A stretch of DNA of 64,000 nucleotides from Lycorma delicatula. Taxonomy: Eukaryota > Arthropoda > Insecta > Hemiptera > Fulgoridae. The position numbers and the translations under genes were made by a program. Below the pieces are notes generated by a model. It was not told the origin of the DNA and searched no databases. It saw only the letters and a program-made list of their open reading frames with translations. The stretch covers positions 85,887,398-85,951,397 of the forward strand of contig NC_134457.1 of the NCBI RefSeq assembly GCF_047948215.1, read 5' to 3'. Positions 25,701 to 36,497 of the stretch are shown here, piece after piece. The first letter of the stretch is position 1. The number at the start of each line of letters is the position of its first letter.

Positions 25701-27080
25701 TTAGTTACACAACAAAAGAGTGGGAAATTTATATCCAGGTCTAATTATGTAATCTCAATTCCAGTTAGTCAAACAAATTAAAAAAATTATATGGTTATGA
25801 GATATCTAAAAAATTGACTATCCCTAAAAAAATATGAAAATATTTTTATGAGTATGAAAATTCGCATTACCTGCACAAAATGTAAAATTTGTCTGATAAA
25901 CTATTATTGAGCTATGCAAATTTTCTGAATATATATACACATCCTTTTTTTATTCAAAAACTTTACAACGGTTATTTTTTTTGACAGCCGATTCAATATA
26001 CGAATTATCAAAATTATATGACAAACAGTTATCGAATTATTTAAATAGTCTATAGCATAGATTACACTACCATACTTAACCGATTGATTTTAAAATAGAA
26101 TCGCAAAAATTTACGCTTATCCTTCTTCCAACCTTGAATGAAATTGTCAAAATACATAACTAAAGTGAAATCCAAAAAATAAAATAAAAAAATAAAGTAA
26201 TCTAATCATCTACTTAGTAAAAGAATATATCTCTGGATGAAAAGATTCCAAAAAGAAAAACATTTTTGTCCTCACCTCTTTATGGGGGTTCTTATACTTA
26301 GTGAAGCTGGAACAGCTTACTTAAAAGTAAAGTACTTGTGATTCTGTCAGGTCAATTCGATTCTTCCTAGAACTAATATATTATATAAGGTTCTTGAATT
26401 AGAAATTTATTATTCTCAAAATCTGTCAAATTTCAGATTTTTTGATCATTATGATATTGATATTTTTAGTAACGGATTTCATAAAACAACCCCTTTGGAA
26501 GAAATGGGTAAGAAAAACGGAATCAGACAAACAACTAATGGTATCTGAAGCTGTTTAAGAATACTCTGAAAATAATGGAGCAATAGACAATGCTGATGTG
26601 CATAGAACATCAAGAAAAACAATCAATTGATAGAAAAAAAGCTGTTTCAGCAATTTTTAGCCATAATAAATGTGATTTTATTAGAAGTTAAAAACTGAAA
26701 TGAAAATAATTCAGTTTCTTTCTTTATTCTTTTTATTTTTTTTAATCTTTTATTTTTTAACTAAAATTTGGTTTGATAAGTGAATTAAATAAGGAAGGCT
26801 AATGGATTTATTTTTATTTACTATCCCCAAGGAAAAATTATATTTTGTATTAACTTTTCTTTTTTTTTTTAATTTTATGACACTTTAATACATATTACTT
26901 CTTTTTATTTGTATTTGGTATACTTTTTAATATAATTATGATTTATGAAATTTATATTAGTAAGCATAAAGTAAGTGGATCTATTTCATTGTTTATCAAT
27001 AAAAAAATAAATAAAATTATTTGAATTATAAAGTAAGGATCAGTAAAATGAAGAAGCTTATGCCTTGACAAAGAGTGGGT
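22730..27080. other. Intronic DNA, mostly AT-rich, with some unexplained GC-richer patches
   Basis: A (CG)n palindrome ATACGCGCGCGCGCGTAT lies at 23,382-23,399. The stretches 23,500-23,850 and 24,690-24,980 are less AT-rich than their surroundings. Overlapping open frames on both strands at 23,353-24,082 show no protein motif. A plus-strand stretch at 26,465-26,690 reads WKKWVRKTESDKQLM and, after a stop, EYSENNGAIDNADVHRTSRK with stops nearby; it looks like a decayed coding remnant that I do not recognise. Nothing else is supported. Confidence 0.45.
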
Positions 27081-27089
27081 ACAACAAAA

Positions 27090-27655
27090 AACATATTTAG
27101 GAAGGATAAGATTACAGACTACACCAAAATATTCAGACTCGAAGTGTTGTATGGTAACTAAATCAGAGAGAAGTAGACAAAATAGAAATTAGCGAGAGAA
27201 GGTTACTAAAACAATATATTCAGACCAAGGAAAACGGATGAAGGTTGGAAAGTATGGGAGAACAATGAAATTAACCTTAAACAGACATATTCACTGACGC
27301 CATATGATGACGTAGACTAGCCTTTTACGGAAATTTAAAATGAATGAATCCTAATAGGTTAACTAAGGATTACTGACAAATGTAATGGAGAAAACTAACG
27401 TCAGATCGTTCAAACAAATCAAAGAAAATCTCAGAATTGGAGGTATAACACATACATACATAGAGAACAGATACATATTTAGAAAAAAGGTACTAGACTG
27501 ACTACTGAAGGATCCAGAAAGGAAACAAACAGCCAGTAATAAGAAATGATCAGAAGAGAGAAAGAAACAACACAGAACAGAGTTTGAAAATGAAGAAGAG
27601 ATGGAAGAGTAGAAGGCCGACCAGAAATCAACTATTAAACATTAACTGGTCAATT
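27090..27655 (+). pseudogene. LINE 3'-terminal ORF2 relic
   Basis: Plus-strand blocks in shifting frames read LEVLYG-like and KIEISERRLLKQYIQTKEN (27,130-27,240), RRLAFYGNL..MNPNRLTK (27,310-27,370) and a terminal K-rich/GRP region (27,590-27,640). This is the thumb/C-terminal pattern 'AERRLLRK.LGP.....DTIRKRRL.FYGHL.RM...RLTK' of one insect LINE group. There are many stops. A related but distinct relic lies at 58.8 kb. Confidence 0.6.
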
Positions 27656-27916
27656 GATATTGACCAGTGACGATTCAAAAATAAACCTATCCTTTGAGTT
27701 ACAGAAACCATAATTTTGTAACTCTCTGTCCAACTGGACCGATTGTGATAAAAATTAAATGACATCAACGTTCCACATGCAGAAACAATTTTCCAAATTT
27801 AATACAAATCTGCCAGTCCGGTCTGAAGATATCAATAAAAACAAACAGGCCAACGTATATATATATATCCACGTACGTACATATATTTTTTTTTGTCTTC
27901 AGTCATTTGACTGGTT

Positions 27917-29515
27917 TTATGCAGCTCTCCAAGATTCCCTATCTAGTGCTAGTCGTTTCATTTCAGTATACCCTCTACATCCTACATCCCCAACAATTTG
28001 TTTTACATACTCCAAACGTGGCCTGCCTACACAATTTTTCCCTTCTACCTGTCCTTCCAATATTAAAGCGACTATTCCAGAATGCCTTAGTATGTGGCCT
28101 ATAAGTCTGTCTCTTCTTTTAACTATATTTTTCCAAATGCTTCTTTCTTTATCTATTTGCCGCAATACCTCTTCATTTGTCACTTTATCCACCCATCTGA
28201 TTTTTAACATTCTCCTATAGCACCACATTTCAAAAGCTTCTAATCTTTTCTTCTCAGATACTCCGATTGTCCAATTTTCACTTCCATATAAAGCGACACT
28301 CCAAACATACACTTTCAAAAATCTTTTCCTTACATTTAAATTAATTTTTGATGTAAACAAAATATATTTCTTACTGAAGGCTCGTTTAGCTTGTGCTATT
28401 CGGCATTTTATATCGCTACTGCTTCGTCCATCTTTAGTAATTTTACTTCCCAAATAACAAAATTCTTCTACCTCCATGATCTTTTCTCCTCCTATTTTCA
28501 CATTCAGCGGTCCATCTTTGTTATTTCTACTACATTTCATTACTTTTGTTTTGTTCTTGTTTATTTTCATGCGATAGTTCTTGCGTAGGACTTCATCTAT
28601 GCTGTTCATTGTTTCTTCTAAATCCTTTTTACTCTCGGCTAGAATTACTATATCGTCAGCAAATCGTAGCATCTTTATCTTTTCACCTTGTACTGTTACT
28701 CAGAATCTAAATTGTTCTTTAACATCATTAACTGCTAGTTCCATGTAAAGATTAAAAAGTAACGGAGATAGGGAACATCCTTGTCGGACTCCCTTTCTTA
28801 TTAGGGCTTCTTTCTTATGTTCTTCAATTGTTATTGTTGCTGTTTGGTTCCTGTACATGTTAGCAATTGTTCTTCTATCTCTGTATTTGAACCCTAATTT
28901 TTTTAAAATACTGAACATTTTATTCCAGTCTACGTTATCGAAAGCCTTTTCTAGGTCTATAAATGCCAAGTATGTTGGTTTGTTTTTCTTTAATCTTCCT
29001 TCTACTATTAATCTGAGGCCTAAAATTGCTTCCCTTGTCCCTATACTTTTCCTGAAACCAAATTGGTCTTCTCCTAACACTTCTTCCACTCTCCTCTCAA
29101 TTCTTCTGTATAAAATTCTAGTTAAGATTTTTGATGCATGACTAGTTAAACTAATTGTTCTGTATTCTTCACATTTATCTGCCCCTGCTTTCTTTGATAT
29201 CATGACTATAACACTTTTTTTGAAGTCTGACGGAAATTCCACTTTTTCATAAATATTACACACCAGTTTGTATAATCTATCAATCGCTTCCTTACCTGCA
29301 CTGCGCAGTAATTATACAGGTATTCCGTCTATTCCAGGAGCCTTTCTGCCATTTAAATCTTTTAATGCTCTCTTAAATTCAGATCTCAGTATTGTTTCTC
29401 CCATTTCATCCTCCTCAACTTCCTCTTCTTCCTCTATAACACCATTTTCTAATTCATTTCCTCCGTATAACTCTTCAATATATTCCACCCATCTATCGAC
29501 TTTACCTTTCTTATT
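27917..29515 (-). pseudogene. RTE reverse transcriptase domain, interrupted
   Basis: Starting at DRWVEYIEELYGG (29,490) the frame continues through LNGRKAPGIDGIPV, a TAA near 29,312, then EYRTISLTSHASKIL, LGEDQFGFRKSIGTREAI, FIDLEKAFDNVDW (first catalytic Asp), GVRQGCSLSPLLFNLYME, a TGA at 28,700-28,702, and in the same frame LRFADDIVILAESKKDL (catalytic Asp pair). The C-terminus has EEFCYLGSKIT, LEAFEMWCYRRMLKIRWVDK, IGHILRH, GRPRLEYV and DRESWRAA. Apart from the two stops and the frameshift to the endonuclease part, the frame is well kept. It would copy the element RNA by target-primed reverse transcription. Confidence 0.9.
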
Positions 29516-29532
29516 ATTTTACTCCGTCTATT

Positions 29533-30918
29533 TTACCAATGTTCATTTCTCTTTCCACTTCTGAACACTTTTCTTTCTTTAATCCACTCTTCTTTCACCA
29601 GTTTGCACTTCCTGTTTATAGCATTTCTTAATTTCCGATAGTTCCTTTTACTTTCTTCATCACTAGCATTCTTATATTTTCTACGTTCATCCATCAGCTG
29701 CAATATATCGTCTGAAACCCAAGGTTTTCTACCGGTTCTCTTTATTCCGCCTAAGTTTGCTTCTGCTGATTTAAGAATTTCCTTTTTAACATTCTCCCAT
29801 TCTTCTTCTACATTTTCTACCTTATCTTTTTTACTCAGACCTCTTGCGATGTCCTCCTCAAAAATCTTCTTTACCTCCTCTTCCTCAAGCTTCTCTAAAT
29901 TCCACCGATTCATCTGACACCTTTTCTTCAGGTTTTTAAACCCCAATCTACATTTCATTATCACCAAATTATGGTCGCTATCAATGTCTGCTCCAGAGTA
30001 AGTTTTGCAGTCAACGAGTTGATTTCTAAATCTTTGCTTAACCATGATATAATCTATCTGATACCTTGCAGTATCGCCTGACTTTTTGCAAGTGTATATT
30101 CTTCTATTATGATTTTTAAATTGGGTGTTGGCAATTACTACATTATACTTCGTGCAAAATTCTATAAGTCGGTCCCCTCTTTCATTCCTTTTGCCCAGCC
30201 CGTATTCACCCACTATATTTCCTTCCTTGCCTTTTCCAATGCTTGCATTCCAATCTCCAACTATTATTAAATTTTCATCTCCTTTTACGTGTTTAATTGC
30301 TTCATCAATCTCTTCGCATACACACTCTACCTCATCATCATCATGGGCGCTTGTAGGCATATAGACGTTAACAATCGTTGTCGGTTTAGGTTTTGATTTT
30401 ATCCTTATTACAATGATTCTATCGCTATGCGTTTTGAAATACTCCACTCTCCTCCCTATCTTCTTGTTCATCACGAAACCTACTCCTGCCTGCCCATTAT
30501 TTGACGCTGAGTTAATTACTCTAAAATCACCTGACCGAAAGTCGCCTTCCTCTTCCCACCGAACCTCACTAATTCCTACTATATCCACATTTGTCCTACC
30601 CATTTCCCTTTTTAAATTTTCTAGCCTACCAACCTTTTTCAAGCTTCTAACATTCCACGCTCCGACTCGTAGAATGTTATTTTTTAATTTTCTGGTGACC
30701 CCTTCTTTAGTAGTCCCCACCCGGAGATCCGAACGGGGGACTATTTTACCTCCGGAATATTTTACCAAGGAAGGCGCCTCCATTATTGCTATGTAAAAAT
30801 GCAGAGAGCCACATTTTCTTGGAAAAAAAAGCAGCTGTAGTTTTCCATTGCTTTCAGCTGCGCAGTACTCAGAGGACTGAGTGTTGTTGATACGGCCGTT
30901 TAAGTCGTCCTGACTCAC
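29533..30918 (-). pseudogene. RTE endonuclease-bearing N-terminal ORF
   Basis: This 461-codon frame carries an endonuclease/exonuclease/phosphatase domain: LRVGAWNVRSL (about residues 84-94), GISEVRWEE (116-124), VGDWNAS with the catalytic Asn (about 222-228), YQIDYIMV (about 289-296) and SDHNLVIM (about 316-323). The enzyme would nick target DNA to prime reverse transcription. The real start is uncertain; an inner Met beginning MEAPSLVKYSGG fits better as the element's start than the upstream MSQDD. The frame ends early at NEHW, where a frameshift separates it from the RT part; in intact relatives the two domains are one polypeptide. Confidence 0.88.
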
Positions 30919-31100
30919 GCCCCTAACAACTACTGAAAGAGCTGCTGCCCTCTTTCAGGAATCATTCCTTAGTCTGGCTCTCAACAGATACCTCTCCGAT
31001 ATGGTTGCACCTTCGGTCCAGCTACTCTGTATCCCTGAGCACTCAAGCCCCCTCACCAACGGCAAGGTCTCATGATTCATAGAGGAGGACGTACATATAT

Positions 31101-33305
31101 ATTCTTCCGAAATCTTTCAATGCTAAAATTATGTTTTTGATTAAAGGACGTCATGAAACGTCAAGATCTGTAAAAACCTGACATGCAAAATTTGATCCAA
31201 TTAGTATACTCTTCCTTATGTAGTATCCTGGTATAACAAGGTATAACTGCAAAACCAGAAAGTAATAATGATGAGTAAAATAAAGTGGCAAGATATACTT
31301 TTTTGATATTAAAGGATCATTTATAGTTTCAGTTATTTAAAATTTTATTCAGAAGTTTGCTGATAAATTAGGAACGGATTAATGTGAGTCGACAGGAGGG
31401 GTTTAAAGATTGATTATTTTATTGGATTCTGTGACCATTTTAACAATACGAGTATTTCTATGGGACGATTTTATAAACCAAAACATTTATTTAAAAAAAA
31501 AGATATTACTTTCGTTAAAGAGTAACGTATTTAAGTCAAATTTATTTTGTTTAATGAATATCTTTAAAGAATGTTTTTTTATTTGAGAGAAATTTTGAAA
31601 ATATCATTTTTTTAAATTATTACTTTTAATGAAAGATGGACTACTCCTATTTTCTTCAAAAGAAAGAAAATCACAAAAAATTGAGAAAGTAAAAGAATAG
31701 GTCGTTTCAAATGAAGACTGAATAAGTTTTTTGATACAGGAAAGAATTTACTCTTTTAAATTTTTAAAATGAAATCTGATTCACTGAAAATAAAACTAAA
31801 TAAAGACAAAGAAAGGAGTTATTTATAACAAAAGGAAAATAAATTTTAACTGCTACTGCTAGTTTGTAATCATTACGAAATAATTCTTTTTGTCCATTCT
31901 TTTCTATAAATAATTTACTGATTTTCTTATTAATCACTGGATTACTTTGTTGTATAAGAAATGTATGTTTTCTTTACTGTTCTGGGCATGTGAGTTGACT
32001 TCTTTCTTACGAATAATTCAATGTCGTAGTTTGGATTTTAAGAGGATTTGTTTCTATTAAAGTTTCTTAAAACTTACGTAGTAAGGGATAATCTTAAGAT
32101 AATCTTACGAAGACCTACATGATAATCGAGGAATCTTACAAATATTTTACTAATGCCCCTCTTTTAGTTTATTAAAAAAAAAATTCACCAAAACGTTCTA
32201 AAATTTTCTTTCTCAAAAAAATTGAATTTTAAAAAAAAATTTTTAATTTATAATTTTTTCAACTTATCAGTTACTAAACCGATATCCGGATAGAAAATTT
32301 GATATTCTTCTTAGTAATATATATGTATTTTAAATTAATAGAATAACCATAAATGGACGAGAGTTTGTAATTACTGATCAGAGAATAAACTAATATTTTT
32401 TAAAATGAAGTTTGATTAGAAATATATATATATATATATATGTATATATATCTCCATTTAATGTTTTAAAAATTGTTTTTTATTTTTAAAATTTTCCAAA
32501 ATATTGTCAATTATGTTTTTTTAACTATATTTAACGAAAATATAAAACACATCATGACATAAGAATGAATTGTTTTAATTTTAAAACGTTTCAAAAGTGT
32601 AATAATAATAATCTTAGAATTAGAGTTTTTTAGATAAGAAAGTCAGTGTGTTGTAAGTGTAATAACAATATTTTACAGATAAATTATTTTAAAAGTTTAG
32701 TTTTTTGAAAGTTGAAATTTTAGCTTTGTTCAAATTCTGGGAAATTTCTGGTAATAAATAATTTAAAAAAAAATTATAGATTTTTCAGTTGAAAAAGATT
32801 GATGTGGATGCCACATGATTTCCTTTTACGCCTAATAAAGTACATATACACATTTTATTAAAATGAAAAGTATATAAAATTTTATTTCGTTAATAACTTC
32901 TGATAATTTTTCATATTTTTATTATTACTAACTATTTATACAATTATTAATTCAACAATCTTACCTGAAATATTAGGACAGAGTAAAAGTTCCTTTATTT
33001 CACTTTAAATAAATTTTATATCTATCTAATACTATGTTTTTTAAATTATTATGATGTAACCATCAACAAAATGAAAACAAAAACGAATAATCAGATGTTT
33101 CACCAAATCTGATGTGGACACCACACGACTTACTTGTACGTCTATTAAATTGCATACACACATTTTAAAAAAATGAAAAGTACATAAAATTCTATTTCAT
33201 TAATAACTACTGATATATTTTCATACTTGTTTTTATTGTTATCATTAAATTATTATTTATCGTAAAGATATTTTTATGGAGGTTAATTAATAAATCAATA
33301 TATAT
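31101..33305. other. AT-rich intronic DNA with (TA)n
   Basis: No coding potential. A TATATA tract with one TG interruption lies at 32,421-32,451. Two related 70-bp blocks, near 32,800-32,870 and 33,110-33,180, share GATGTGGA.(G)CCACA, TACG.CTA.TAAA and CACATTTTA..AAAATGAAAA. This is a degenerate duplication about 305 bp apart. Confidence 0.5.
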
Positions 33306-33329
33306 AAATTAAAAAAAAAAAGTTAAAAA

Positions 33330-33830
33330 AAGGAGATAAGTCTGATTCGAACCGATATGTCTTCCCATTATAAGATCCAAATAATTCATTAATTAAAATT
33401 TCATTTGGCTATAACTCTGGAACCAATGAAAATAAGTAACACTTATGATACATCGTTTAAAAGCTTTCAATGCGGGCTTATTACTGCAGTTCCAAATTTC
33501 AATAAAACACATTTAATCCAATAAAATCCAATTTTTTTTTTTTTTGAATTTTGGGATTTTTGGACACTTTTGGTTCAGTCGATTGCAATCAAAAGAGAAG
33601 GTGCAAACTAGATATTACAACAGTCCTAAATCCAAAATTTCAACGGCTAATCGTTTTTGAGTTATGCGAGATACATACGTAAATACCTACGTAAAGACGT
33701 CACTCCGAAACTAATCAAAATGGATTTAGGGATGGTCAAAATGGATATTTCCTTTGAAATCTAAAACCGAATTACAATACTTCATTTAGTTCGTACAAGG
33801 TAGTAAAAACAACAGGAAATATGCTTTTTA
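33330..33830 (-). repeat. ~500-bp dispersed non-coding repeat
   Basis: On the minus strand it runs from GTACGAACTAAATGAAGTAT through ATTTCCATTTTGACCATCC-like and GTATCTCGCATAACTCAAAA blocks to TAATGGGAAGACATATCGGT TCGAATC, which contains a B-box-like motif. I recognise this text as a family abundant in hemipteran genomes, from memory and without a search. Related GAAGTATTGTAATTCG text is at 41.0 kb. No open frame. Confidence 0.5.
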
Positions 33831-33944
33831 ATAACAAATTTATACAGATTCTATTCGTATTTTTATGAAGTGATTTTTATTTTTAAAAGCAAAAAAAAAT
33901 TATAAATAAAAAAGAAATAATCAGCTAATTAAACAAGTACATAG

Positions 33945-34195
33945 TAAGTAAAGTTAGTAATAAGTAGATAAGTCGAGAGTTGTAAGGTTCAAATCCTAAT
34001 AAAAGTAGTTGATTTTATTCGGATTTGAATATTTTATAGTGGATACCAATGTTCTTTGATGGTTGCGTTTCAATAATCACACGCCTGAGGAATGGTCAGC
34101 CTGAGTCTGTTTAAGACTATACATTCACACAGATATTGGTGGAATGGCTGACTTTAATTGTTGATGAGTTATAGACAAAATATAATAAGAATGAA
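33945..34195 (+). repeat. tRNA-derived SINE (family 2)
   Basis: A B-box-like GGTTCAAATCC at 33,988-33,998 follows a region that could be an A box (AGTAGATAAGTCGAGAG). The body runs through GATTTGAATATTTTATAGTG and GAATGGTCAGCCTGAGTCTG to GACTTTAATTGTTGATGAG. Its 3' part matches window positions 1-110. The tail is A-rich. Confidence 0.55.
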
Positions 34196-35104
34196 AGAGT
34201 TATAAAAAGAATGAAAAATGAAATAAAAATAAAAAATAAAAATTTCCTTTTAACGTCTAACAAGTTGAGTAATTAAACTAGACGTAATACTACTTCAGTT
34301 AAGCTATTCAAAATATTACTCACCACTTTACAATACGTACATTAGATACTCTCTATAGATACCGTTTTTCTTGGTTTTTTCATATTAAAAAAATTCTTTA
34401 TCGTCTTATGAACATCATAAGACGTACATTAGCATGCAAAACTATTTTAAACATACTTTTAATTAAAATTATTCATACATTTAATTAAACCTGAACTACA
34501 GTTACACTAGTTATGGAATAACCTGCCGATGAGTTTGAAGATTAGTAAATGAGCTTCATAACGATTATAAAAAAATTGTTTTTTCTTTGTAAAATATAAC
34601 CTTACTTTATCTCCAATAATTTTTATTAATCTATATAATTTCATTTCTCTACTGAAATATAGCTTAAAAAAACTAAAGAATTGTTTTGCTGTAAATACAA
34701 TTAAGCATAGCCGCCTCTAGGGTCGGGCAACCGGGACAACCGCTCCGGTTCCCGTGCATATTAATGCAGCATAATAATGTTTTATAATTAAAATTTAACA
34801 ACTTGTATTTCTATGTAAAACTTAATTTAAAAATATAATTGTAAGATACACTGGAAAAATCTCATGAATCTTGATTGCTTGATACAACTTTGCTACTAAT
34901 TTATTTTATGATCTATAAAAAGAATAACTGTTTAATGTATAAATTCAAATACTTTTATTTTTATTGGTATCGTATTAGTACTTTTTTTATATAAAAGAAT
35001 AACCTTAAAAATAATCATAAAGAAAAAAATAGTTTTTATAATAAGTTGACAGTATGTAACCTACCAACAAAACAAGTGTAGTTAGCTTAAGATAGGACAT
35101 TATA

Positions 35105-35719
35105 GAATTATACATTTTAATAGAATACAAGAGGAATTACAAAAAAATGGCTAGTACATATAGAAGGATGCTAATAGGCGTGGTCTTGGCGTACAGAACG
35201 GTGTCGTACGAGGCGTTATGCGTGCTCTCCGGTACACCTCCAATTGACCTGATGGCCAAATATAGAGTAGACAGAAATAACGGACTATCAGAGCAAGATG
35301 CCAGAAGCAGACTTTTGAATAGTTGGAAAGACAGATGGAGTCAGGATGGACCGGCAAGCAGAACTAAAGAGCTGATACCAGATCTACAAGCATGGCTTAG
35401 CAGGAGACACGGGGATATGGGTTATCACATGACGCAGTATTATACAGGCCATGGCAATTTTAACAATTACCTATACAGGAGAGGCAGACGGCAGGAGCCG
35501 GCCTGTATGTACTGCGGACGCGATGATGATGCAGAACACACGTTCACAGATTGTAATAGATGGGACCAATACAGAACGGATTCTGGTTTTGTTGAAAAAA
35601 GCACTGGAGGGATAACCACGTACATGTTACAAAGCATTGATAAATGGAATGAATTAACAGGCTATATCAAAAGAATCTTAAAGACTAAGGATGAAGATGA
35701 AAGACTACAGGGCTATTAG
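35105..35719 (+). CDS. R1-clade ORF2 C-terminal fragment (thumb/zinc-binding tail)
   Basis: The frame is open from the first base of the insertion (ELYILIEYKRNYKK) through Met at 35,147 to TAG at 35,717. It reads VVLAYRTVSYEALCVLSGTP PI, LNSWKDRWSQDG, RTKELIPDLQAWLSRRHGDM, YTGHGNFNNYLYR and a C-x2-C...H...C motif in CMYCGRDDDAEHTFTDCNRW. These are the order and spacing of the C-terminal region of R1/TRAS-type LINE proteins, whose Cys/His tail is thought to bind nucleic acid. No lesion is visible, so the insertion is comparatively young. With RT and endonuclease missing the fragment has no transposition activity. It is not a host gene despite its clean frame. Confidence 0.9.
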   Translation, partial: ELYILIEYKRNYKKMASTYRRMLIGVVLAYRTVSYEALCVLSGTPPIDLMAKYRVDRNNGLSEQDARSRLLNSWKDRWSQDGPASRTKELIPDLQAWLSRRHGDMGYHMTQYYTGHGNFNNYLYRRGRRQEPACMYCGRDDDAEHTFTDCNRWDQYRTDSGFVEKSTGGITTYMLQSIDKWNELTGYIKRILKTKDEDERLQGY

Positions 35720-35746
35720 TGTAGAACCCTATTCTACACTAATAGC
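35712..35746 (+). repeat. Perfect hairpin 1 overlapping the R1 ORF stop codon
   Basis: Fifteen bases starting GCTATTAGTGTAGAA pair perfectly with TTCTACACTAATAGC around a 5-nt CCCTA loop. The TAG stop (35,717-35,719) is in the 5' arm. Hairpin 2 begins at the next base. Confidence 0.92.
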
Positions 35747-35785
35747 TGGGGCTGTCCACCCTTCCCTAAGGGTGGACAGCCCCAG
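35746..35785 (+). repeat. Perfect hairpin 2, 18-bp arms, CCCT loop
   Basis: The arm CTGGGGCTGTCCACCCTT pairs with AAGGGTGGACAGCCCCAG with no mismatch around CCCT. It directly abuts hairpin 1. GC-rich, so it would be very stable in RNA. Confidence 0.95.
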
Positions 35786-36497
35786 AGGTGAGAGTCGGCA
35801 TGCTGAGGTGTGCCGATTTCAATGATCCGCTGGGAACTCCAAGGGAGCGTAGGTAAAAATAAAAAAAAAATAAATGCTATGACACACGTTGCGATAGATC
35901 AAGGTATGACGTGAGGTCATCAATTTCAGTAAATAATCTCAAAAGAGCCGACCGGCGGGCCGACCTGCCATGCCGGATATTAAGTCGGTAGGCGGGGAGG
36001 CCCGTTAGAGTATAACGGACACTCCTCTGGGTTGTGAAATACCAATCAGTCGATCTGACCCAGGGGAGGAGGGGGAAAAAAAAAGAAAAAGGACATTATA
36101 CAACTACTAGCGAGAAGAGATACCTCCTATAGGATTCTAGTGTTTTTGATATTTTGTGCAAAGTATTTTTGAGTTTTTGTGTTTATTTTGAGTGCTGATG
36201 ATGTATTTTTTTATGCTTGATGATATGGTCAGATAAGCTTGAAGCTGTGCGTTATAAGTGCTTTAGAGACGTGTGAGTTCGGAACGAGAAATACATAGTG
36301 AAAAAATAATTGTAGTGCTTTTTATAAAACAGTGCAACGGACGTGTGGTGAGCCACATTAAATATTCTTAAAAACAATTAATTAAGTTAGTAAATAAATT
36401 TATTTAGAAATATAGTGATAAGAGAAGGGTTAATATAGTGTTATAATATGTATTAAAAATATATTTTTTATTTTTTCTAAGATTTGGAACATAAGCA

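Larger units (their letters stand above)
27887..31088 (-). mobile_element. Near full-length RTE-clade retrotransposon with 12-bp target-site duplication
   Basis: The 3,202-bp element is flanked by perfect direct copies of ACGTACATATAT at 27,875-27,886 and 31,089-31,100. On the minus strand it begins TCCTCCTCTATGAATCATGA (5' leader), encodes an AP-type endonuclease then a reverse transcriptase, and ends in TGACTGAAGACAAAAAAAA. Length, single-protein layout and the C-terminal YLGS.IT...EAFEMWCYRRM motif set fit the RTE clade. It is inserted in the sense direction of the AKHR-like gene. The coding region has about four lesions (frame change near 29,520-29,535, stops near 29,312 and at 28,700-28,702), so it is probably inactive but not old. 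Confidence 0.92.
35105..36089 (+). mobile_element. 5'-truncated R1-clade retrotransposon nested in the hAT element
   Basis: Direct copies of AGGACATTATA flank it (35,094-35,104 and 36,090-36,100), an 11-bp target-site duplication. It carries the last 205 codons of an R1-type ORF2, a 370-bp 3' UTR and an A-rich tail (GGGGAGGAGGGGGAAAAAAA). The truncation is typical of incomplete target-primed reverse transcription. The 3' end resembles that of the element at 43.0 kb (GGAGGGAGGGGAAAAAA), suggesting relatedness. Two strong hairpins lie at the ORF/UTR border. Confidence 0.92.

Noticed and set aside
27759..30796. Several plus-strand open frames over the RTE element
   Set aside because: They are complementary-strand shadows of the RTE endonuclease and RT frames.
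35147..35719. Possible intact host gene of 190 codons
   Set aside because: It is the C-terminus of an R1-clade ORF2 inside a TSD-bounded insertion; the frame is open upstream to the insertion edge.
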